Shown one piece after another: positions 1 through 11,380 of a stretch of 64,000 nucleotides of DNA; within the stretch, counting starts at the first letter, position 1; each line of letters starts with the position of its first letter. The DNA comes from Macrobrachium rosenbergii. Its lineage: Eukaryota; Arthropoda; Malacostraca; Decapoda; Palaemonidae. The position numbers and the translations under genes are program-made. The stretch covers positions 86,022,163-86,086,162 of the forward strand of contig NC_089795.1 of assembly GCF_040412425.1 (NCBI RefSeq), in the 5' to 3' direction. Below the pieces are notes generated by a model. That model did no database searches, was not told where the DNA came from, and was given only the letters and a program-made list of their open reading frames with translations.

Positions 1-59
1 CGAGAGAAAATATAAACAGCTGGAAGTGCCCATCGGGCATGCCCGCTAGTGTGGACATG

Positions 60-195
60 CTCTTACGTCCATTACACCTCCTTTCTTCAGTCTTGCAGTC
101 CAACCACTCGAACTCCCCCCGTTTCACTGTCTAAAGCACTGAATGGCCGATAGTGTCCCAGTGTTTGACTTTGTGTTAAATTTCCATAAATCTGT
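60..195 (-). repeat. Fragment of an abundant SINE-like repeat (family D), diverged
   Basis: The stretch reads, on the minus strand, like a diverged copy of the repeat that is best preserved at 24060-24362: a C/T-rich segment with Cys-rich spacing of CTCC blocks, then a version of GCACTGAATGGCC and CCCAGTG matching the family's head. The short ORF that overlaps it has no recognisable domain and is not counted as a gene. Other copies lie at 49741-49955 and 60935-61180. Confidence 0.45.
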
Positions 196-615
196 CCTTC
201 CACCATTAGAAGACATAATTCACAAGCTTGCCCAGATAATCGTTGGAGTGAGTTTTCATCGTGTATCTAGAAGATATTCTGCATTTCCTTCCTTCCCCCG
301 TTCAAATGTAATTCTCTGTGACGTTTGAATTTCTGTAGAAAAAGCTTTCACAGATCTGACACCACATGAAGTTGGGGACGGGGAAGGGTCCTTTGGTGTA
401 ATAATTTTACCACAGATTCTTAAGTATGAAAGATAGTTACCCATTAGAAGAGAAGGATTTCACTGAATTAACTGGAAGTTACTTTAGTTTGTTTTAAAAC
501 AGTTGGCTGCTGGAAGTGAGCCAACTTCTCAACGCAATTAGTCGAGCGAGAGATAGAGAAAAGAAAAAAGGTTCAAAAGTAACAACAGCATAGGCATTGG
601 AAGATAGGCTAGGAT

Positions 616-619
<4 letters not shown>
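196..619. other. No gene seen
   Basis: AT-rich non-coding sequence between the SINE fragment and the CT array. No splice-bounded ORF or RNA gene was recognised. Confidence 0.5.
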
Positions 620-689
<70 letters not shown>

Positions 690-742
690 GCATTAAACCT
701 CGTAAGTGTATGAAAGTATTAACTAGTGCTTTTTAAATGCTT

Positions 743-792
<50 letters not shown>

Positions 793-851
793 TGCATTAA
801 ACCTCGTAAGTGTATGAAAGTGTTAACTAGTGCTTTTAAATTATTGCTTAA

Positions 852-917
<66 letters not shown>

Positions 918-972
918 GTGCATTAAACCTCGTAAGTGTATGAAAGTATTAACTAGTGCTTTTTAAATTATT

Positions 973-1052
<80 letters not shown>

Positions 1053-1105
1053 GCATTAAACCTCGTAAGTGTATGAAAGTATTAACTAGTGCTTTTTAAA
1101 TGATT

Positions 1106-1172
<67 letters not shown>

Positions 1173-1230
1173 GAGGCACATTAAACCTCTTAAGTGTATG
1201 AAAGCATTAACTAGTGCTTTTTAAATTATT

Positions 1231-1308
<78 letters not shown>

Positions 1309-1364
1309 GTGCATTAAACCTCTTAAGTGTATGAAAGTATTAACTAGTGCTTTTTAAATTATTG

Positions 1365-1396
<32 letters not shown>

Positions 1397-1651
1397 CCGT
1401 TCTCAGCTACCACTCTGTTGGTCGCGAGTTCGAATCTCCGACCGGCCAGTGAAGAACAAGAGGAATTTGTTTCTGGTGATAGAAATTAATTTCTCCCTAT
1501 AATGTGGTTCGGATTCCACAATAAGCTGTAGGTCCCGTTGCTAGGTAACCAATTGGTTCTTAGCCACGTAAAAATAAATCTAATCCTTCGGGCCAGCCCT
1601 AGGAGAGCTGTTAATCAGCTCAGTGGTCTGGTTAAACTAAGATATACTTAA

Positions 1652-1718
<67 letters not shown>

Positions 1719-1776
1719 AGGTGCATTAAACCTTGTAAGTGTATGAAAGTATTAAAGTAGTGCTCTTTAAATTATT

Positions 1777-1846
<70 letters not shown>

Positions 1847-1904
1847 AGGTGCATTAAACCTTGTAAGTGTATGAAAGTATTAAAGTAGTGCTTTTTAAAT
1901 TATT

Positions 1905-1988
<84 letters not shown>

Positions 1989-2004
1989 GCGTTAAACCTC
2001 GGAA
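620..2004. repeat. Compound satellite: long (CT)n tracts alternating with a ~60-bp monomer
   Basis: Long pure CT dinucleotide tracts (about 30 to 85 nt each) alternate with a conserved spacer containing GTGCATTAAACCTCGTAAG, TGTATGAAAGTATTAAC and AGTGCTTTTTAAATTATTGCT-like segments. Spacer copies begin near 685, 790, 914, 1046, 1170, 1306, 1716, 1846 and 1982, giving nine copies. Spacers are nearly identical in sequence while CT tract lengths vary, so the unit has expanded as a block. On the minus strand the tracts are GAGA repeats. A SINE has inserted at about 1394-1651. Confidence 0.95.
1394..1651 (+). mobile_element. tRNA-derived SINE (family T) inserted in the CT array
   Basis: A SINE whose head has a B-box-like GAGTTCGAATCTCC and whose body includes CTGGTGATAGAAATTAAT, GTGGTTCGGATTCCACAATA and TAGGTAACCAATTGGTTC. 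It ends in GGTTAAACTAAGATATACTT followed by T/CT-rich DNA. A near-identical body occurs at 7670-7941 and a decayed tail at 38170-38262. Its position inside a CT tract shows it inserted after the array formed. Confidence 0.85.
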
Positions 2005-2141
2005 GTGTATGAAATTGTTAAAGGTCTTTTAAAAATATTGCTTTTTATGCCCTTCTTGACGGGCTTGTACTCAGCGTGACATTGAATCTGCGACCTTGGC
2101 TGAAGCACAATAAATATAATAGTGTTCTGTTTCTTTTCCAG

Positions 2142-2270
2142 ACATGGAGGAAAAGGGATTTGTTACAGAAGGCTCAACGGACGTAAGATCTTTGCCCAGA
2201 GTCCCTAGTGCACCTTTGTGGGAAATCTTGAACCATACGCAGATATTCGGCAGCTGAAATTCAAGAGAAG
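2142..2270 (+). other. Exon-like block, copy 1 of 3 (129 nt)
   Basis: The block follows a polypyrimidine tract and acceptor (TTCTTTTCCAG) and is followed by the strong donor GTAAGAAT. It is exactly 129 nt long, as are the other two copies. One frame (after two bases) starts at ATG and stays open for 37 codons to TGA; the other frames have earlier stops. Differences between copies in that frame are mostly amino-acid changing, which argues against coding. It is best read as an untranslated or non-coding RNA exon, or a relic. Use as an exon is inferred only from splice signals. Confidence 0.5.
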
Positions 2271-3111
2271 GTAAGAATATAACTTTCTGATATCGATGTG
2301 TTCGAGTGACAATGTATCATCATTTGTATTATTGCGTGGACTGAGCATATATTAACAAAAAACGCAGAAGAGAAGAAAGCGACATAAGTTGCCAAATTTA
2401 CTTACAAAAACAGCAGTTCAGGTCGGGAAAACTCGGGTAATAGAGCAATTCCGTTTAAAGTAGTACAGTACCGCGGTTTTCCTTTAACTTTTAGTCTTTG
2501 GCATCAAAGGTACTGCTCTGGATTTAGTTATAGTCTTTAAGGGAAATAGAAAGAGACTTCTGGTAGTGGGTGGTACTGGGGCTCTAGGCGTTCATTTGGT
2601 TCTGTTTTTGTTTACGTAAATCAGAGTTAGATGTAAAACTAAGAACCCCAGACATCAAGTGGTAATATAGTCGCAGGCTTTGTTCTTTTATTTCTCTTGC
2701 CAGAGGTAACACTGGTAGTGTGCAAAAGTCGTGTAGTTGTTTTTCAGTAAGACAGAATGCTTGATGTTGTCCTACATGTGTCAGTAGACCAAGTGCAAAT
2801 GGTTACAGTAGTCCCAAGTCTCCGGTGTTAATCCCCAGTAATGCAGTGCTGCTCAGAGTCTACAGTAACTCATGCCAGGTACTGACCCAGAATAGATATA
2901 AGCCTTTGGTTTCCGGTACTTGTGAAACCTTTGTTGAACTGATAACTCTTGTAATATCAGCTGTTAGTAAATGAAGTGTATGAAATTGTTAAAGTTCTTT
3001 TTAAAATATTACTTTTATGCCCATCTTGACGGGCTTATACTCCGCATGACATTGAATTTGTGAGCTTGGCTGAAGCACAATAAATATAATATTGTTCTGT
3101 TTCTTTTCCAG

Positions 3112-3240
3112 ACGTGGAGGAGAAGGAATTTGTTACAGAAGGCTCAACGGACCTAAGATCTTTGCCCAGAGTCCCTAGTGCACCTTTGTGGGAAATCTTG
3201 AACTTTACGCAGATATTCTGCAACTGAAATTCAAGAGAAG
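3112..3240 (+). other. Exon-like block, copy 2 of 3 (129 nt)
   Basis: It has the same acceptor (TTTCTTTTCCAG) and donor (GTAAGAAT) as copy 1 and the same length. The ATG of copy 1 is GTG here, so this copy could not initiate translation at that place. The open frame again ends in TGA about 18 nt before the donor. Confidence 0.5.
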
Positions 3241-4156
3241 GTAAGAATATAACTTTCTGATATCGATGTGTTCGAGTGACAATGTACCATCATTTGTATT
3301 ATTGCGTGGACTGAGCAGACATTAACAAAAAACGCAGAAGAGAAGAAAGCGACCGAAGTTGCCAAATTTACTTACAAAAACAGCAGTTTAGGTCGGGAAA
3401 ACTCGGGTGATAGAGCAATTCCGTTTAAAGTAGTACGCGGCTTTCCTTTAACTTTTAATCTTTGGCATCAAAGGTACTGCTCTGGATTTAGTTATAGTCT
3501 AAAAAGGAAATAGAAAGAGACTTCTGGTAGTGGGTGGTACTGGGGCAAAGTTTTTCACCCTTTCAAATGAGATCTGATAGGGGGGTCTGCTGATATGAAG
3601 AAGATTGGACAGTTCTCCTCCCGGCTGTAGGCGTTCATTTGGTTCTGTTTTTGTATACACAAATCAGATTTAGATGTGAAACTCAGAACCCCAGACATCA
3701 AGTGGTAAAACAGTCTCTGGATTTGCTCTCTTATTTCTCTTGTCAGAGGTAACACTGGTAGTGTGCATAAGTCGTGTAGTTGTTTTCCAGTAAGACAGAA
3801 TGCTTGATGTTGTCCTTCATGTGTCAGTAGACCAAGTGCAAATGGTTACAGTAGTCCCAAGTCTCAGGTGTTAATCCCCAGTAATGCAGTGCTGGTCAGA
3901 GTCTACAGTAACTCATGCCAGGTACTGACCCAGAATAGATATAAGCCTTTGGTTTCCAGTACTTGTGAAACCTTTGTTGAACTGATAACTCTTGTAATAT
4001 CAGCTGTTAGTAAATAAAGTGTATGAAATTGTTAAAGTTCTTTTTAAAATATTACTTTTATGCCCATCTTGACGGGCTTATACTCCGCATGACATTGAAT
4101 TTGTGAACTTGGCTGAAGCACAATAAATATAATATTGTTCTGTTTTTTTTTTCCAG

Positions 4157-4285
4157 ACGTGGAGGAGAAGGAATTTGTTACAGAAGGCTCAACGGACCTA
4201 AGATCTTTGCCCAGAGTCCCTAGTGCACCTTTGTGGGAAATCTTGAACTTTATGCAGATATTCGGCAGCTGAAATTCAAGAGAAG
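4157..4285 (+). other. Exon-like block, copy 3 of 3 (129 nt)
   Basis: The pyrimidine tract is a run of T before CCAG, and the donor is GTAAGAAT. Length is again 129 nt. The start codon position is GTG as in copy 2. The conserved length and intact splice sites across three copies, in a region where introns have gained or lost 80 bp, suggest either recent duplication or retained splicing function. Confidence 0.5.
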
Positions 4286-5120
4286 GTAAGAATATAACTT
4301 TCTGATATCGATATGTTCGAGTGACAATGTATCATCATTTGTATTATTGCTTGGACTGAGCAGACATTAACAAAAAACGCAGAAGAGAAGAAAGCGACAT
4401 AAGTTGCCAAATTTACTTACAAAAACAGCAGTTCAGGTCGGGAAAAACTCGGGTGATAGAGCAATTCCGTTTAAAGTAGTACAGTACCGCGGTTTTCCTT
4501 TAACTTTTAATCTTTTGCATCAAAGGTACTGCTCTGGATTTAGTTATAGTCTTTAAAGGAAATAGAAAGAGACTTCTGGTAGTGGGTGGTACCGGGGCAA
4601 AGTTTTTCACCCATTCAAATGAGATCTGATAGGAGGGTCTGCTAATATAAAGATGGTTGGATGGTTCTCCTCCTGGCTGTAGGCGTTCATTTGGTTCTGT
4701 TTTTGTATACACAAATCAGTTAGATGTGAAACTCAGAACCCCAGACATCAAGTGGTAAAAAAGTCGCTGGATTTGCTCTTTTATTTCTCTTGTCAGAGGT
4801 AACACTGGTAGTGAGCATAAGTCGTGTAGTTGTTTTCTAGTAAGGCAGAATAGCTGAGCTTGTCCTACATGTGTCAGTAGACCAAGTGCAAATGGTTACA
4901 GTAGACCCAGGTCTCAGGTGTTAATCCCCAGTAATGCTGTGCTGCTCAGAGTCTACAGTAACTCATGCCAGGTACTGACCCAGAATAGATATAAGCCTTT
5001 GGTCTCCAGTACCTCTGAATCCTTTGTTGAACTGATAACTCTTGTGATATCAGCTGTTAATAAATAATTATTTAATGACTATGACTGACAGTCACCTCTT
5101 GCTTCTCAACACACTGAGTA

Positions 5121-5248
5121 ACAGCATACCTGTTCCATGCTGCCTCAGTGTCACAGCATACCTGTTCCATGCTGCTCCAGTGTCACAGCATACCTGTTTC
5201 ATGCTGCCTCAGTGCCACAGCATACCTGTTCCATGCTGCTTCAGTGTC
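5121..5248 (+). repeat. 32-bp minisatellite, 4 copies
   Basis: Four direct copies of a 32-bp unit beginning ACAGCATACCTGTTCCATGC start at 5121, 5153, 5185 and 5217 with a few substitutions. Overlapping short ORFs rich in Cys, His and Ser are artefacts of the repeat. Confidence 0.95.
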
Positions 5249-7669
5249 GCACTCTTCAGCACAAGAAGTTTTTTTTTATTTAATGCCAGTGAACTGCCTA
5301 ACATTCATCTTGATAATTTACATTGGTATACTTACAGTAAGTTTTGATTCTGGCAGGCTCAGCTGAAACACTGCACACCATTGTCATAGGTTGTAGTTAA
5401 TTTTCTCTGGTATCTTTGATAAATTTTTGCATTTATGTTTTCAACTTTCTTCATGTATATTTATAATTTTTCACTTAGGCACATGATAATGGTGTGATTT
5501 GAACAGCTTTCCTAATAATCATAACATTTCCATATCATTTAAATGACGTGTAGAATCACTTGGATTGTGACTAAATTGTAGCGTGAAGTACTTTCAAATT
5601 CTACAGTAACTATGAGAGTGATAGTTCAGCAACAACTAGAATCACTTTGTCGTTACTTCTGTCTTAAGTTTCCTAGATATGTTTGATTTTCTTGGAAGTC
5701 AACGGCACTGTTTCTAGGGCAAGTAAGTCGTCTATAAGCTTCTCATTTCTCGTGTGGTTTAATTGCTGGGTGTAAAAATTCCAACGGAGATATTAACTGT
5801 CGTACGCATACTGGTGACAGCATTCGACCATGACGTAAGAGGTTTCTCGTTTTCCTCCACAAGCGCATATATAACACCATTTAACATATTAAACTAACGA
5901 AATATATCAGGTAGCGTTTCTGTTGAGTGTAAAGTAAGGTGTTTACTCAATAAATTGACTTTTAAACTATAAACGTATTCTTTCCAGTTGCTTGTGTTTC
6001 GGGAGAATTCGTGAGATTCCTAATCAGTTTTATACTTTAGTTTCCCGTGGCAAAGAAAACGGGATTTATTTAGGTTGACAAGTCGGGCGAGTGATATAAA
6101 CTTTAGGAAATTAACCGTGGAAAATAAAACTAGTAAAGTATTTTTAGGTATCTTGTGGAGAAATGGATTTAGATTGTAAGTATTTAACCGTTGCAAAAAT
6201 TAGTTGTTATATTTAGGTAGCTTTTTAGGTTGTGGGTTGCTTTTTTTTTTTGCAAAAAAAAAAATCGAGAATGATGGAGTTTATGATTAAGTCGAAAGTT
6301 TTTTTTTGAGTAAAGCTGGCAAATAATACGGGAAGTTAGTCAAATAAATAGGCCAAAATCGGGAATTTACTTTTTTACATAGCTCCCCACGTAAAGAAAA
6401 CGAGATTCTTCTAAAACGTGTAATTAAGAAAACCGACAATTTTCAATTTTTAATATGCAAAGAAAATGGGAATCGCCATAAGCAGTTTTCTATGACAGAA
6501 AACTAAATATTATTGTAGTCTCCCAATGTCCCCCGTGATAATGAAAACGGACTTATTTGAAGTATATTTTAATAGTAATGATTCCATGTAACGGCGTATT
6601 TTTCTTTAGCATTTAACGTAACAAGCCATTTTTGTCTTCATTTTCCATATAAAGAAAGATAAAACACTACGATTGGGGAACTGTATGCTGTAAATTATTT
6701 ACCGTTTTTATAGTCAGTTCCATGAAAGAATTGTAAAACGTGCAAGTACAAACTTTGACAATTAGGATCGCTTGTGGGGAAAGTTTCTCTCTCTTTTAAA
6801 GGAAAACCTTTGGTGTTTTGGTGTCGTCATACCTGATATATACATTTACTTTTGATTTTGCATGAATTACTGTAGCATAAAAAATGGGCGTTCATTTGTT
6901 AATGCAGAATTCAGATTTAACCATCTGATTTGCAGTAATGGCGGTTGAAGTCTTCGGAAACAGAATAAGTTTTTGAGTGAAATAACCGTTTGTTTTTTTT
7001 CCGCAAAGTTTGGCTTTTCATTTTACCAACTTTGTTGTTTTTCTTTTTGTGGTGTTTAGTCCTTTGTTTAGTTGTTTTTAAGTAATTTCTCCCTCTTTTC
7101 TCCATCTGTAATTTGCAGCTTTCACACCATAATCTTACTGTGTCGACTTTATAAACGCGTCATTGTGACCCAGTACATCAACATTTTACTTCCAAGGCCT
7201 GACGGGTAAGGACGGGATTGAGTGACATACTGGCTGGGGGTTGACTGGTTTATTGGTGGTTCCTTACTGAATGAATGTACATGTTGTTGTTGTTGTTTCA
7301 GATTTAGCTGGCCTTGTGCCAGCACGGGCTCTTGCTCCTAGAGCAGCCCGTAACTTCGAAGATGTTATTGGCCTGTGCGAGTGGTAAAGTAGCATCTACA
7401 CACAGACAGAGCAAAACAGAGGTAATGTTTCGGACATCTGTGTTTGTCGGCAGACAAACAGATGGCGATTGTGAGAGACATAAAAAAAGTACAGTTATAA
7501 AACATATATCAATGGAAGGGCCAGGAAATTCTACAGATGGCCAATTGAACGAGATTTGAGACTGTTTAATGAATACAATGCAGTAGCATAATATATGTGA
7601 AATGGCGAGACGTTTGGCGTCTTCACAAACAGAAACATACATACAGTTTGATACAGAGTTCTTCTTTGG
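5249..7669. other. No gene seen; AT-rich DNA with degenerate AAAGAAAACGG motifs
   Basis: There is no convincing exon here. Between about 6045 and 6560 four spaced segments resemble GCAAAGAAAACGGGATT (near 6050, 6395, 6455 and 6535), which may be relics of an old tandem repeat. A segment at 7300-7360 (GGCCTTGTGCCAGCACGGGC and following) looks repeat-like and follows a TTTCAG acceptor-like string, but no gene could be built from it. Confidence 0.4.
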
Positions 7670-7941
7670 AGGGGTGGCTAGAGCTCTCGGTTAGCACGCT
7701 GTTGGCCCAGCGTTCGAGTCTCCGTCTGGCCAGTGAAGAATTAGAGGCATTTATTTCTGGTGATAGAAATTAATTTTTCGTCATAATGTGGTTCGGATTC
7801 CACAATAAGCTGTAGGTCCCGCTGCTAGGTAACCAATTGGTTCTTAGCCACGTAAAATAAGTCTAATCCTTCGGGCCAGTACTAGCCTAGAGCTGTTAAT
7901 CAGCTCAGTGGTCTGGTTAAACTAAGATATACTTAACTTTT
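7670..7941 (+). mobile_element. tRNA-derived SINE (family T), second copy
   Basis: The tRNA-related head has an A-box-like segment (TGGCTAGAGCTCTCGGTTAG) and a B-box-like GCGTTCGAGTCTCC at the expected spacing for an internal Pol III promoter. The body matches the copy at 1394-1651 over about 200 bp, including the GGTTCGGATTCCACAATAAG block and the GGTTAAACTAAGATATACTT end, and runs into T-rich sequence. This copy has the better preserved head. Confidence 0.85.
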
Positions 7942-8209
7942 TTTGATACAGAAGATTCGGTGGAACATTATGAGTACATGATTAGAATGCTTGCATGGCA
8001 ATGCAAGTAGTGGTGATTGTACATAAATCGAGACAAAAATGGTTAGGGAGAAACAGATGGAAATATTGTAAGATAAAAGTTGCGTTCCGTGAGTGAGAGA
8101 AAATGGGATGCGACCCGAGTGGGTCGTTATGCAACTGGACGGTTCTGTCATGAGTGTTGATGCAACAAACAAAGGAGGGGAAAACAACAAAACAATATAA
8201 GAGCTCAAA

Positions 8210-9997
8210 ATTAATTTATTCCACATTTACAAGTGAGTCAGGTCTGGCAAAAGATAAAAACATAAGTCAATAAATTCATCAAAAGGCAGCAAAACAAAAT
8301 CAAGCAATTAACTTTATAAACAAAAAGGGACTTTAAACAAAAAAGAGGTGCAAAAATAAACTGCAGCAGGCAGAAAATAAAATAGGATGATCAGGTGACA
8401 GCCCTAGCTGGCAACAGGGACAAAAAGGGTACCAACCAGAATACCCCGATGGAGACGTTTTTCAGCCTCACGCTGTCAAAGATGAGGAGAAAGGGTCACA
8501 CGACTTCATGGTCACACTGTTTTTCTACGACGTGCTCCACTTTGTAGGCGTGCAATTTGGCTCAAAACTTTGACCAACGTCGACTCTGTGTGCCAATGCT
8601 GCTGTCTTGGTTTCCTTTGTGCTACCAGACCCGACTGGCGAAAGAAAAACTGCAGCTCACCGGTCATCAAAACAAAAAAAACTTGTTTGTAAGGGGCAGC
8701 AATCCACAAAAGTGGTGGTAACCAGTTTTGTGTTGTTGCTCTGTGTTAACTTGTTCCTCAGGCTGGTGTGTGGTCCAGTTTGGGAAGAGTTGTTGGGGTT
8801 AACTGTTTCATCTGGCTTGTCGTCTAAATTGTCGTGTGTGAAGGAGACTGCATTTCTTTTGGAGGTCTTGGGGGAGGGCAAATGCTGTTGGGGTTGTTGA
8901 GGATGAAGGTGCTGGTGTAAGGGTGTGGGAGGGTAGTTGGGGGTGTTGATGGTGGAGAAGTTGTTGGTTTGGAAGTAAGGGTGTTTTTGTTGACTGGGTT
9001 TTGTAGGCAGAGCAAGGAGGTGTGATTTGTGGAAGGAGTCTGTTGTCAATGGTGTGTCTTGGTTTCTGTATTCTTGGTAGTCTGGGGTCTGGTTTGTTTG
9101 TCGGAGGGGTGGTTGTTGTTGGTTTGTGTTGTGTCTGTGTTACTTAGGCTGGTGTGTGGGTGCAGTTTGTTGTTGGGGTTGTTGTATCTGTTGTGTAGGA
9201 TTGTGTGGTGCTGTGTGGAGGACTTGTGGGAGGGGGCTTTGTTGTTGGGGTTGTTGGTGAGGTATTTGTTGCTGGTGTGGTTGTCTGAGAGGTAGCAGTT
9301 GCTGGTGTGGCTGTCGGAGGGGTAGTTGTTGCTGGTGTGGCTGTTCGGAGGGGTAGTTGTTGGTGGTGTAGTTGTTGGTGGTGTTGTTGAGCCTGAGGGA
9401 GCACTCCCTTCATTTTCCAAATTATTGAAAGCAGTGTCGTGCATCCTTTGTACCATGCATGGTGTCCTTGTCCGCAGTTGGGGCATTTGGCTTTTTTTTC
9501 TCCTTATTGTTGTGTCTGCATGCAGCTGGTGGTGTCGTGTCTTGAACTGCAGACACGACAAACTACGCATTGTGCCGCGCATTGTTTCTGGTGGTGTCCG
9601 AAACGCTGGCATCTGAAGCATCTCAAGGGTTCAGGTGTGTAGGCTTCTGTTGGGAATTTTCCCCATATTGGGATGACTATTTCATCTGGTCTGTTCCCTT
9701 TGAAGACTGCTAGCACTTTTCTTGTTGGGTCTCCTGCCTTGTTTCTACATCTTACTGCTTCCTGAATGTAAGGGAGTTCCTCTATGGGGTGTATGGGGAG
9801 GGTTATTGGGTATCTACAAATGATGCCCTTCTGTGTGTTTTCTGCTGGATCGAGTATCTGAGCTTCCTGTTTCAGAATCTCAACTGCTTCCGTTGTCTGA
9901 GGTGTGATTGTGAAAAGTCTCGGGAAAATGTGACCCGTTAAATGTTAGGTGATCAATGGAACTACTGTGTATGGAGAAAGCCGAATATCACAGCACA
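8210..9997 (-). pseudogene. Gag-like ORF1 of a non-LTR retrotransposon, decayed; no reverse transcriptase nearby
   Basis: Reading the minus strand from about 9997, one frame runs through an RRM-like gag domain (ITLPIHPIEELPYIQEAVRC region) into zinc knuckles: CFRCQRFGHHQKQC, then CRVCSSRHDTTSC. A TAA stop follows at 9504-9506. The same frame continues with a third knuckle (CPNCGQGHHAWYKGC) and a Pro/Thr/Gln-rich tail to about 9144. Order and spacing of the knuckles are those of ORF1 proteins of Jockey/X-element type LINEs, which bind the element's RNA. Further C-terminal sequence is in other frames down to about 8512. Nothing resembling endonuclease or reverse transcriptase follows; instead AT-rich sequence leads to an AATAAA near 8215. 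One in-frame stop plus frameshifts make this a pseudogene. Confidence 0.8.
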
Positions 9998-11096
9998 TCA
10001 ATCAAAGGAGATGTGTTGAACTAAATTGGAGGTGAGCTCATCTAAACCGACAATGGCTGTTCCGTTCAAATTGCCTACCCAGAGCTTCACACGTATTAAT
10101 TTTCATCTGTTCTGTTATTTAGTGAAACTTGTTCCAATTCGTGTTAAAATGTGAAAAATAAATAACTTTTTGGGTGAAACAGTGTCCGAAATCATTGCAA
10201 GACGTCGACTTTTTTTTTTTTTCATAGCCTCTCAGTTCGGTAGCATTAGTAACACGCAACAAATATCTGTGGTAGAAATATGTGTTTAATAAATAAACTT
10301 TAACGTGGATCTAATCTGACCACGTGAAATACTACGATGCTGTTCGGACATGTTAAATTCAACCACTCATCATCAAGCTACCGATCACTTCGTAATTGCA
10401 TTTCCGCCATATATATATAAAAAAAAGCATTATGTAGGTGAGATGTAACCTACCCATTAGTCACAAAATCATACATACTCGATACAAACAAACGTGTTGT
10501 TAACTTGTTGGTGTGTCTCTGTTTTACACAAGTCCTGTGGTTCCCCAGATTTGGCGTCCAAATGAATATACTAAATATGTCAAAGAAACGAGCAGGTAAA
10601 AGTTACTGCTACTTTATTACAGATCCAGGCAGTTATATTGCCCCTGACGCCGGGCTGGAATTGACTTCCTGAGGTCGAAACAATAAACAATAATATGCAG
10701 TGAACGAGACAAAATTAACGCAAAACATTTTTAAAAATTGGATACAGTCTAATATAAAAAGAAACATGTTCTCTGTAATCAAATAAATACCATAAAGTAA
10801 AAATGATTAAAATCCTTCCCTGGCACGTTTTAGGCGTTTTGAGCTTGAAGAAAATGGGGTCACCAAATTCAAAACAAGCTCAGAAAATTTTCGCCGCCGA
10901 AATAAAATCCTGGCGCCGATGTGGTGACTTTAAAATGATATTCTTTGGAAGCTTGAATTTCAAGTCAATAGCCCCTGCGGGCTTGTTCCATATGAATAGT
11001 ATTCATATTGAGACTAAATAACGCCATTTTTAAAAATTATAATTAACATAAAAAAAACATTAGTTCTCGGTAATCAAAAATAATTTCCTTAATACT
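9998..11096. other. No gene seen
   Basis: AT-rich non-coding sequence. The ORF near 10803-11021 has no recognisable domain and ordinary AT-rich codon content, so it was not called. Confidence 0.4.
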
Positions 11097-11380
11097 GGTT
11101 CAGTTAATTTAGATTCTTTCCGTTTGTTGTTTCCTTCCTTCCTTCCTTGGTTCCTTCCTTCCTTCCTTCCTTCCTTCCGTTTCCTTCCTTCCTTCAACTC
11201 ACTTTTTTTGAGGATCTGAACTCTTACGAGTCCAAATTCATGACTTTGTTTCAGCTCTAAAATTTAGATGAGACCCCTTGAAAATGCGGCATTCTTGGGA
11301 TTTTCATGATTGATTTTCTGTTGTTTTTACTTATTAGAGTTAAGGTGGTTCAGTAAATTTAGATTCTTTCCGTTTGTTGT
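11097..11380 (+). repeat. Pair of ~33-bp direct repeats around a (CTTC)n tract
   Basis: The segment GGTTCAGTTAATTTAGATTC at about 11097, followed by CTTTCCGTTTGTTG, recurs at about 11346 with one substitution. Between them lies a TTCC/CTTC tetranucleotide microsatellite (11131-11195) and about 150 bp of unique sequence. It may be a small duplication or the ends of an inserted element; no inverted termini were seen. Confidence 0.7.

Larger units (their letters stand above)
2005..5065. repeat. ~1-kb unit tandemly triplicated
   Basis: Three head-to-tail copies of a unit of about 0.97 to 1.05 kb begin near 2005, 2975 and 4017. Copies align along their whole length with scattered substitutions. 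Copies 2 and 3 carry an extra ~80 bp (about 3545-3628 and 4597-4680) that copy 1 lacks. Each unit starts with GTGTATGAAATTGTTAAAG, a variant of the spacer of the adjacent CT array, and each contains the same exon-like block with canonical splice sites. Confidence 0.95.

Noticed and set aside
723..923. Arg/Glu repeat ORF on the minus strand
   Set aside because: Translation of the CT/GA microsatellite.
7290..7390. TTTCAG followed by an apparent exon with a GTAAAG donor
   Set aside because: The block consists of a repeat-like GGCCTTGTGCCAGCACGGGC segment and the frame does not extend; no partner exon was found.
9029..9616. Plus-strand Val/Leu/Gly-rich ORFs
   Set aside because: Antisense shadows of the Pro/Thr/Gln-rich tail and zinc knuckles of the gag remnant on the minus strand.
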